Of a DNA stretch of 64,000 nt, positions 26,501 to 38,500 are shown one piece after another. Origin of the DNA: Cyclina sinensis (taxonomy: Eukaryota; Mollusca; Bivalvia; Venerida; Veneridae); assembly GCA_012932295.1 (NCBI GenBank), contig JAAONU010000004.1, forward strand, positions 29,862,304 through 29,926,303, written 5' to 3'. Position 1 is the stretch's first letter, and the number at the start of each line of letters is the position of its first letter. Below the pieces are notes generated by a model. The model worked only from the letters and a program-made list of their open reading frames with translations. It was not told the DNA's origin and ran no database searches. The position numbers and the translations under genes were made by a program.

Positions 26501-29500
26501 TACAATAAGTAACATAAGAGCAGTTCACTTCGATCAATTATTTTGTCAATTTTTGTAAGTCACAATTCAAAGCACTAATAATGAAACTTATAAACAAAAA
26601 TAAGGAAAGAATTAATGAAATAAACAATAGAAAATTGAGATTAATTTTACCATTTCCTCGTGCTCCTCTTCATCTTCTGTTGCACTGGGGAAAGAAGGGC
26701 TATCTCTTATGTACCAGGGTGTTATAATTGATGCCATGTTGTTAAGGGTGAACTGCCTCTGTACCGTCTGTCCTAGTCGGACAAGACCAAAGTTCAAGTC
26801 TGGTTCATCCACAGATACTTCAGGTCCCTAAGTATAACATATACTGGTGAATTATGGTCAAACAATAAATAATATAACAAAATTGTCGTGTGCAATGAAA
26901 TCATTCTTTGGTGTTCTTTATACGTTTTGCTGTTAATGATAGATGTATAACAAATAAAAATCTTCTGTAGCTACAAAATCTTAATAAGCAGGTGCTTGAA
27001 TATTTTGAAGAATTCCATTTTGAATGATTAAAAAACATTGTCACAATTATCAAAAATTGAGTCACTGCAAATAAAGGCATACACTTATTTCATGTGCTCT
27101 TAATTGAACTCAAGTAGAAGACATTCTATGAGCAACATTTCATGCATTATATAACAGTTTTCCTTTCTATTCAAGCCAAAAAGAGCAAAACAGCACTTAA
27201 TTGAAACAATAATTAACATTTTAGGGTTTTTATTAAAATATGCAAAAATAAAGACATCCATTTCAGCACACTATGGCTAAAATGCCAGTGCTATTTATAG
27301 AAAATACTGCCCAAAAAATCTAACCTTAAGAATATCTTTTAAACATATACAAAATGGATGGTTATTGCTAGATACCTTAAACTCTGCCTGTACTTGTAGA
27401 TGCAGAGGGTCTTCCAGGTTCATTACATGACAGTAGAGGGTGTGGTCTATCTTCCCAGGTTCTGACCCAGTGATTGATAACTCCATGTCCATTGCCATGC
27501 CATGGTCTAAATGTACAAAATAGAATCTGTTAACTAAAATGTTGACCTCCTTCGGGTGGGCAAGGTGGAGTCGGGGTGGATGTTTGGATTGAGCACTTAT
27601 TAGAAAATATACAGTATTAACATAGGAGCAATGTGTTACTTTTGTAACACTGAACTTGAAAAGTCCCTCGTAAATAATGCCACTGCAGACATGAAATCAT
27701 ATGCTGGACAGAACAAATATTGCTGCTAAGAATATGTAGGATAAGACAAACAGATGAACAAACAGAAAAACAGACTGATACAACAAGACCAAGTGTACCT
27801 TCTCATTCCCTTAACATTATTGCCAGGGTATATGAAAAACAAAAAAAAACTGTTCTCAAAGTGATCTGAAATTCATAAAACTGTATTTTACTTCTGAACA
27901 TGCAAGTTAGATATATGTACATAAATATGGTAATGAGAATTGTTCAATTAACAAACCAAGTTCTCCAAAAGGTGGTTCCACTTCCAGAATATATTTTTCA
28001 GTGTATGGCTCCCACTGGAAGGTGATAGTTGAGTGACTATGGTTTGCCATCTGTAATGTAAATGTTACACAGATAAGTAAGAATCAAGTAAAAAATTCAA
28101 TTCTTTTCAAGGTAAAGGTATATGTTTTTACAGTGGCAGGTCAACAAAGTCACCAAATGGAATACTTGGAATAAGCTATTTGAAAGCCCCTGACAATGTG
28201 TCATAACCTCCCCACTATTCAGTTAAGATCACAATTGCTGGCAACTGTACCCAGTTCAATCTCTCAGTAACCTGTAACCACTCAGGTGATATCAAGTTCT
28301 TCAAATACAACTTAGATCTGCAATTTAAAAAAAAAGTGAATTCATTTTTGAATGTATTTTAAACATATTTGGACCACAGAAAATGCAAATACTGTATTTT
28401 GCAACTTTGAAAGTCTTTTTATGTTGAAAAAAGATGAAAAATATTTCTAATTTTATCACAAAAGGAAAACACAGTCCTGGTAAACAAAAAGGACCTACAG
28501 TGATCATTTTCTTGATTGTAGTCCCCACAAGATTTTTGCCTGGGACATGTACAGAGTAAGGGTGGAGGACAACACTCAATGGAACACTTTCACCTTTCAC
28601 CTCAATCTCAAGAGCGGTGACGTCAGCAAATGGAGGCACTATAAGATACAATGTACAATGTCTCAGTAGTTAACACAAGGAAAGAATATCAAAAACCCAA
28701 TGCATGTAAGAAATACATTTGTAAATGAAATTTATGATTCTTTCTTTTATCAAGTTCTAAGATCTGTTCAATAAGTTAAATATAAACTGATATGATCAAG
28801 ATTTAAAAGATCATTCTAAACTTGTGAACCAATTTAAAATAATTCCAGTTCACATTCTGATATAATATTTACATGCCATTTTAGAAAGTCTCCTTTCTGT
28901 ATGTACACTTCTTACACACTTATTATCTACTCTCCTTTAAATACCATTCACTGATAACTACAAGTACTTTAATTTGTGGTGTTTTACAAATCCTTCCACA
29001 TGTGTGTACTTACTGTCATTCTGCGGCAGTATAATCTCAGACGCGTCTTCCTCATTCCCCTCGCTGTCATCTTTCTTGTACTTGTCTGTCGCAGAACTTC
29101 CCTTGCTACTCATCTCCATGGAGGAGGGCACCATGTTTAGTAACATGTGTAATACACTGTGGAACTTGTCAACCTGGAAGGTATTTGATTTTATTAAACA
29201 CTGAAATTCAAATTCCTTTTAGTTAAAAGTGGAAAAAAGGAGTTCTTTTCAGATAAGAAACACCTCTTCTGATACTTAATAGCAAAGAAAACAGTTCTTG
29301 CTCCCACTTGCCAAAAATTGGATGACACTTTTATATACTATGTCAGAAAAACTCATCATGAGACTCAAATCCCCGACCCCTACTTGTAAGTAGGGTGCTC
29401 TATCAACTGAGCTACCCAGGCTGGTGATAGTATGTTAGTAACAAAGACCTAAAATTCCACAGATTTGACACTTCCCACAAATTTGTCATAACACCATCTT

Positions 29501-32500
29501 GTTTGCAATATTGATATAAAAAATTTACATAATTAATGCTATTTGTTTTTTATCAACCCTATGTTTTGGTCCTTTTTGTAAATATTAGTGTCTTATGCTA
29601 AGTGTGACAGTTAGGTACTATGAATACAAATATTTACATGTTAATTCGTCACCTGATTAAGAACACTCATCTCACAGCAGCAGGTGCAGTTGATAATGAG
29701 GCATTTGATTTTTATTATGTCAAATTTCAAATTTTAAATAACATATTTTTATTTAAGAGAAAGCAGTTACAAGTGTCTTTCTAAGTGCCTGGAATCATTA
29801 AGATGAAAGGTGTATTAATGTCCTTAATGAAGATTTAAGTAAGACAAAGATTTAAACTAACCACAGGAGGAGCATAGGTTATCTTAAATTCCATAGATTC
29901 AGCAGGTGGAAGAACTCCAGTAGGTGGATGTACACTAAACACAGAGTCCACGTCTGGTACTCTGTCATACTTCCTGCTTACTGTATCGGCTCCCGGACTG
30001 TCAAACTGTGGCTTGTAGATCATCCACTGGAATGGTAGGCTGACATTGCTGGAAGAGATAGCAAAGTTTTAGAAAAAAAATGAGCCAAGGCAAACAAAAA
30101 GGGAACCTGGATATTATTTACAAGAGAATATGGTCTGACACTTGAACAGCAATAAAATAAACAAAATGATCACTAAATCAAACTCACTGTGTTATTTTGA
30201 AACAAATTTCAACAGGGCCATGATAACAATATATCACTCACCTGGGTACCATAGCTTTAAACAGCCTGGCCAAAACTACAGGAATCTCCTACTAAATAAT
30301 GGCAACCATCCTATGAAGTTTGAAGGCTGTGGATCAAATTGAACTTAAGTTACTGAAGAAATTTGCTGAACTGAAGTACGGCATACTCTGACAGCCAAAA
30401 TCATGTTCAGTTAATGGCAAGTTCATTAATTTAAAGTTGAACATTTTAAATAAGCAAGTAAATTATACATGTATTTTCTGCCATGACTTGAACAACTTTG
30501 GTACAGAACCATCAGACAGGGCTACATGCCAAATATCTAATTCAAATATCTAATATCTAATTCTAATACTTTTTTTTAGAGATTTTCTTTTTAATTCTAT
30601 ACACCAGTAAGTAAAATAACTGACTCCCAAGGTGTTGTCACTTCTTATTCTTAGCCTGCAGTCATTTTTTCAGAACCACTATACAGTGCTTATCCCCAAA
30701 TATGTTAGCTCTCTGCCTTATGGTTTGAGAGGAGACTTATAAAAAAAATCCTATATAAGGTTAATTACTGTTCCTCTGTGCTGGGTCACTTTTGACCTAG
30801 ATGACATGACTTGAACAACTTTAGTTGTTTGGTGTTAAGAACCACCAGACAATGGTACATGCTACTTTAGAAGACAAGGTAGAGTAAGGGATGAACATCA
30901 GACTCTCTTAATCTTGAACTTTAAATTTTGAATCCTTTCAGCAGGAATCTGAAGGTGATTTTCACAAACCCTCCTTTTGACATGTGTACTGGTCAGAACT
31001 TCAGGAAATTGCAGCGGATGTATTAAACATAAAGTGCAAAAAGTAGGATTATATTTCACATGACCTTCATACAAACTATTTTTGTACTTTGCTATCTGAG
31101 ATTACATGCAGTACTGGATTTTGTGACAATATATGAAACATATTCTTACGTTGTATTTTTCACAACAGCTGTTCGATCAGTATATGTGAATGGATTAAGC
31201 TGGTCAAACTTGATGAGATGTTCTGCTGTGGCATCAACCAGCTCACCTGGTACTGCTTCCGAAAGACCACGCTCCACAGAAACCAAGTCCACCCCTGCAC
31301 GCTGAGCTTCACCTACACAGTAAAATATACATTAAAACTGATATAACAGACCTTTTCATGACTGTCAAATAGCATTCGGGATTTCCAATTCCAAAGTTCT
31401 TTCATAATATACAGGTATCTGTAGGCTCTGCAGATACTCTTTCCACTGTTAACCAACCATTTTTCATGTAAGAAAGCTGATATTATTTTATAAGACTATC
31501 TTAATATTGTAAAAAAATTATATATATTTTTACTGGCTTCAACACTTCAATCTGTACAATATGGAAATGAGGTCTGCTGAGCCACAGCATGTGGCTTGTT
31601 TAGTTAGCCTGATATATTCAAAATAATCCAATGACTAGGAATGACTGCAAATGTTCTAGCTTTTGTTTTCCTTTGGGAGAGGGGTAGTGGTTGGAATTGG
31701 AACAAGATTGTTACTCCAACGAAGTGAAGGACAACAAATACATGGCCTGCTATAGCATTATCTTGATATAATTTTGGCAAAAAAAAGGGGCAGAACTCAA
31801 GTCTAACTTAACATACCTTTCAATGTGAAATGTTTCACATTACAGTTGTCACACACCATACACATGTCTACAGAGTAGCTCTTCACTGATGGAGGCTGGA
31901 ATACTACCTCAAACAGTCCAGTCTGATCTGCACCCATTTCTAGCACAGAGGGTCGTACATCAAATGGTGGAATCGAAACACTGCCATTACGAACAATTGA
32001 CTGAAGTGAAAACCAAAATGGTACATTAAAATAAATCAATCATTCTTCAGATGTTAAGGTGACTGACTCACAGAAGGGTCGACAAAGCAAAAAAAAGAAA
32101 ACGTTTATACATATAGAAATTCAACTCTAATTGTGATATCTGAACTAAGTTTCTGTCTCGTTTTCAGTTATAAAAAACATATCATAATATAAAGTTTTAC
32201 ACGCTGTTATCTGTAAAATATTTACCCCGTTAATCACGAGGTAGATACTAAATTTATATTGTTAATTCTGACAAGTAGTGATTACAAGTCTCTATGACTT
32301 AGAGTTCACAGATCTAAATTTTGCTGACTGGAAGGGCATCGGTTCGAATCCTGATGAAATCAATTTTTTTCTTCTTCAGTTTAATGTTATATTTCCATAG
32401 TATAATGCTTTATCTTCAATTTCAAAGAAAAACATTTTCAAGCTATATGTAAGTCAGTTATTTTAAGTCTGGCATTTTGAAATAACTTTTATGGACATGA

Positions 32501-35500
32501 ATAATTTTCATTAATTTGAAAAAGTGAAAAAAAATAAGTTAATTTCATCTGTCATTTGATCTAATATGCAAAGCTCACTTCTGTTATCAACTTTTATGTT
32601 TTTTTATAATTTTCTTCGTTGAAAAGATTTAACTGTTTATTGAATTTTTTATGACTTTTCAAATGCATCTACAGCAAAGGAAGGCCTCAACACTTATCGA
32701 CTCTGAAGAAAAACTGAACGGTAACTTCACCTTGAAATTAGTTGTAGGGCCAGGCTGCACTAGGCATAACACAGAATCGTCCAGGTCCTCCCTCATTTTT
32801 AATAACATACTGTACAACAAGACAGCCACCAACCAAACAATGGCCAACATCTAAAACTGACGGAACTGAAAGAAAAAAAGACTGAATTGAACACAGAACT
32901 GATCAAACTCGCTTTCATATATTCATATATTGCAATAGCTTACAGCAGTGACTATCTCTATACCTTTTCCCTTTTCTTTTTGGACAATATAAAACTGAAA
33001 AACAACAGGCTAATATAGTTTAATGTTGACCTTATTTTTCAAACCATGAAAACTCATTTGAAACAAGCAAACCCACCACTTTGAAATAATTAAATACTTG
33101 AATTTAAACCAAAGCAAGCTGAAAATCTCTCTTAGTGAATGCAAAATCATTACAAGATAATTTCTGGTAACTTATAATCAGTTAAGTCTTACGATGAGAC
33201 AGAGTAAAATGCTATTTTAGCAATTTTACTTGATTAAATTTTCATATAATGTAAATAAACTGAAAACAAATCTGAGTAACTCACTTGTCAATTTTGGAGG
33301 AGGTCTGCGACCTAGAAGGGGCACAATAATTGGCTCCCTTGACTGTGTCTGAATCTTGATGGCATCATCAAAATCTCTTAGAGAATCAGGGTTAAACCGA
33401 ATGGCATAATGACAACTCATTCCAGGTGCAACCAGGCCATGCTCTCCAGGAAACTGACCTGCAAAACAAACAGATCTTACTTATAAAATACTTATACAGT
33501 TGCTGATAAATCGAAAGATCTTCTTCTACTGGTTCTATCTAGTAAATCCTTTTCTGTTATCGGTTCATGTGGCCAACTTATGAGTGATATTGTCTTGTGT
33601 GTGAACGATAACATTACATGAGGGTAAGCAAAAGTAAATCAACATTGGCGACTATAATGTACATAATATTCCAGTATTTTCTTAATTTCTTGCAGCATCT
33701 GATAATGAACAACTAATTTGAACATCACTTTTGGTAGATTTATTCAAAAACTAGGTCACAGAACAATTCTTAGCATTATATCAACGTATGCTTACCAAGT
33801 CCAACTGAGAAATATGATGTGGAAGCTGGCAAAGCCCTACATTGTCTTATACATGCTGATACATTCTTTAAGGTCAAGGTTAACTGTAATAATATAATAA
33901 TTATACATACAATTTATGTATTTCTTTCAGCTATATTGTAATTTTTGGCAAAAAAGTCAGTTATCATTGGACAGAACTGTAAAGAAATAAACTGGGTTGT
34001 TTCAGTGTACAAGATCCTGACAATTTTGACCACAACAAGCAAAAGCAGTTTTTACTTAGTCTGTAGGAACCTTTAGAAGGCTTGATATTTTTCTAATGGA
34101 CCCCTCAAAATGATAAACCTAACTGTCTTAACTGTTTAAGACTCTAAGCTAATTGATCTACATGTATGACAAAAGAAATTCTGCATACAGTATTTAAGAC
34201 ATTTGATTTATAATTACAAATAATATTCATAGAGTCAAAGACTGACCAATCTTTGCAGAAGTCCACTTGACAATGATTCAAACCAAATCTTTTTTGACCT
34301 TAGGCTTCCAGACAAGAAAACTTAAAAATGCTTTCTGATATATTTCTATACAAATGTAGAACATGAAACTAGATGGAAGTTCAAATGATCCAATGAGCCA
34401 TAATTTAAAGATGCACACCCTTAATCTGGACTTATTCCATCTTTTTAAGATCATCTAAATGTTTAAGATACTGAGAGAATTATTACCAGGTGTCAAGAAG
34501 TCAATCAAAAATGTTAAGTATTAAAGAGACTGAAGCATTTAATATATTAGTTTTTGTATACTATAAGCCAGTTTTTGTTGCACCATTTTTCGAGGGATAG
34601 TCATTTCTTCTAGATGAAGACTTTTTCAGTGTCTAAATGCCTGGATGAAATACAGTTAAACATACACTGTCTGTTCTTTAAATTATCATTATTCTTAATT
34701 TAATAAACAATGGGCCAGTAAAATACATAAGTAGTATGTCATAGGGTATGTCCTCTTTATAACAGCCATGGTAGTACATATTGTACATTTTAATATAGAT
34801 GACCTTAAAAGGTAATAAAGCCTTATTTTCAATATGTTATATTGTCTACATTAATTAACCTGTTCTGTACAGCTGACTTACCTCGTACACCTGTCCTATC
34901 TTGTAATCAGTAAACACAACAGCTGGGGGAGAAACCAGGAAAATTTGTGAAGGTTCCTTCAATCTAAATAAACATGCCAGAGTACTATTGTATGTATATA
35001 ATATGTTGATATTTTTCAATAAACAAAGGATAAGAGCTTTAGGAAGTAATAGATGAAATCTAATGTGCCAAACTTAAAACATCTTCTATGAACTTAAACT
35101 GACCTTGAGCACTGAGTTTAGTCATAATCACTATGTCTAGTGCATTTCAAAGAACACCTTAAACCAATTCATGGCTGAAATCCTAAGGACAAAATTTGTT
35201 TTGAATAAATTAATTTCATTTAACAAATATATTCATCACAAAAATGGAAATAGTGAAAAGGTTGTATGAGTCATACACCATAAAGAGTGCGTTAGATTCA
35301 CAACCATTGAAACTACAGTCTATAGCCATAGTTTCTTCTTTTTATTCTTGTTTCTTGCGTGACTCATCAACTGTAAACTTCTGTCATACTTACTCTACAG
35401 ACTCTTCTCTTTTTGGCTGTATGCCAATTTCTTTAGCCTTGACCTTTTTGCTCTTGATGAGTGATTTCCCACCAGGGGGTGCTGAAGGTGGTATAAACCT

Positions 35501-38500
35501 GGGATTTCTGGGATAGTTGATTGTAGCATTGAGATTTTGCAGGCTGATTCTCTCCTGTTCTCTCTGCTCCTCACTCATCTGTTGTTTCCAGGCATCATTA
35601 CGTGGGAACTGTGACTACAAGGTAAAAATACATCTGAAGCTGCAGGTGGAGTAGTCAGAATATATTGCAAGGCAGCTGATTCTAATTCAAAGTTGATATA
35701 TTATGCATGTTCAGAGAACCAGCCTACAGTACACAATTCTCTTCTGCTGTTTCTAATATTCATATTTTCCTAGAAAAAGATTTATCTTGTTTTTCCATAT
35801 TGATGATTGTGTAAATATGCACTTTCCATAGAGAAAAAAATTAAGCTGAGTTTCTTTAGCACAACTATTTTCTTTTTTCGCTGAGTAAGAAAGAAAAACA
35901 TATCAGATTTGTCATTCTGAGAATGAGGATACCATAATTTTTAGTCACAAATTAATGTTATGCACACTACTGTTGCTGTTTAGGTTATCAAGTTGTTAAC
36001 TTGTGACATGCCAACAAAGAACACGCAGGAGCTGCAGTCTATGCTTAGAGTGACAGACTCCAAATCTGAGGTCACAAGTTCGAATCCCACCAGGGCTGAG
36101 AGTCTAAAGCCACAATTTCTACACAATCACTAGTTTGAACTCAGAAAGCAAGTAAACAGTGGGATGGATATAAGTCGTGAGACCTTAGACAACTTGATAC
36201 CAAGTTATTGTGAAAGAAATTGGTTAAACTAGTGTCATGAAGGAGAACATACTAGATAAGCTTGATCCTTTCGCTCTGTGTCTAATGGTTCCTCAGATAC
36301 CAGACTGCCTATATCAGAATTACTTCTCTGTGTGGAGAGTGGGGGTGACACTGCTGGCAGGAATAGCTCATCTCTTGTGTGTTGACGGGAAGCGAGTGTG
36401 TCTCGTGCATAGCTAGGTATTTTCTCAGCTATTGTAAACAAAGTGTACCAATTATACTTACAGACAAATACACATAATCTATAAACTTTATAATCTTTAA
36501 ACTATGTTGAAAATGACATTATCTAAAGTGGCACTTAAAAATGCAGAAAATGAGTCAGACCTATCTTATAAGGCATACATTACTTTCAATTCAAACTTAA
36601 CTTGACCTCTATATTTTTTACTTTGAAGTCTCAAACAATATTGTGTAAGTTAACACAACTATAAATAAATTCTTTGCAGCAATGATGCATGAACATCATC
36701 ATCAAACCATGAGCAAGTGAACAAGAATAAAACATGTGCTCATTCATTCTTCAGTTAACATACCAGCTGGTGGTGGGACTGGTTCCGGCTCCTCAGTGGC
36801 ATAATCAGCCGGAGTAAGTAACTGGTATCTCTGTAACAACTGGGTATCCAAGCAAGTTCGGAAGTTAGATTTCACTGAAAAATTGAAGTGAAAAGTTAAC
36901 ACAAAGTTTTAAAATGATGGTATCACAGAATCAAATAGTTTCCCTGTAATCATTATAACCATATTCTTTTTTCCTGTAAACACTTGCAATATGACTAAAA
37001 CCAGAAAACTTTGATGAAAAAAATGTTTTGAACAGTTCAATGGTTCTCCTGTAAAATATCTATGTTTATTTAGTCATCTCTTCTTGCAAATATAACCATT
37101 TCTCAGCAGTCAAAAAAACAAAACTACTTGAGCTAACACATTTTTTTTAAACACTATCATCCTTTAGCTATGTCATGAGACAAGTTTACCATTCAAGTCT
37201 TTAATGAGTCTTGTGAAAGAAAAGGGATAATGAACTCTATCCTTTGTAAAGAATAAGTCAGTCTGCAATATAAACCACAAGCCTAAGGCACATGGCATGT
37301 AAAATTCTGGTTGGACCTTCAGATGTTGTCAGAACATAGGCCTAAAGGACCTGTAAGGGTTCTTTATTACATGGTCAATTGAACTGGATTTGGGCCTGTG
37401 GATTTTCTGCAGCCATAAGGCTGAATGGCCTACACTTTTAAGAAATTATTTCTGAATAAAAGTCAGATCTATACTGGAACTTGAACCAAGTAAGAGTCAG
37501 AAAATCAGATGATACAGAGATTTGAAATTTGCAACTGTTACCACACAGCAAATGAGGCAGGAGAGACTCAGATTATGCCAACACCAATACAGCATATGTG
37601 TTGCCTTGACAGCTAAAAGCACAAAGTGTGAATCCAAGCATGATCAATTAACTTTCGCCAATGACCGGTAACAGGTGCAGACAGTCTGTGCTCTTAAAAT
37701 ACTTGTGTAATACAGTCAAAAATATCCAAACAGTCAGAAGGAATTTATCCTGCTTGGCAAAGCCACATATGAAATGTTCTTTTTACTGATTCAACTGAAT
37801 CAATAAAAAAAATGTGCATCAACTCATCACACCTTTTCACATTACTTCCATATACAATAACATCTATGTGCAAAGCAATGTATATGAGTGTGCTTTCAAT
37901 ATTACCATTTCCTGCATTAAATGGACCTACAGTCATACAAAAAAACCTGTTAATACAGCTGTCAAATGGAAATGACTAACTAAATCTGATGTATTTTCTC
38001 AATTTCTGCATTTGCTCTTTTTTAATGGGAACATGTTAATTGTAAATTTGTGCATAAATTATTTCATTATGTGTTATTAAGCTAAATTTCATGAAAATCA
38101 GACTGGCATAAAGTCACTGAAATACATCAGAAAATATTCCTGGCTACCAGTGCCTTTTTAATACTGATTTTTCTACATAGCACAAAACTTTATTTAAAAC
38201 AATGAAAATATCATTGTCTCAATTTTTTAAAATTATATTTAGAATTTGCTTACAAACACTTGATTTAGTGGAATATACGCATTTTTTTTCAACAAAAAAG
38301 ACACTGAAATTTATAACTAAGAATTAATGTCCTTTTGGTTTAATTTTTCCTTTGCATCTTTATGAAAAGATAATGAAACTGCTACTGGGAATATAAACAG
38401 TCTAATTGTGTTATTTCCATACAAGATGTCTGTTGAAATTACTGCAGAAGGGTGTGATCATATGTATTACCTGGAGGAAGACCAAGATCCTGGTAGTTAT

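Noticed and set aside
29370..29432. Functional tRNA gene
   Set aside because: D arm and anticodon arm are good, but the acceptor stem does not pair.
32840..32866. A nearer splice acceptor (GTTTTAG at 32851) for DLEC1 exon 9
   Set aside because: It would drop PSVLD, which is conserved in human DLEC1. The acceptor at 32866 keeps it and the phase.
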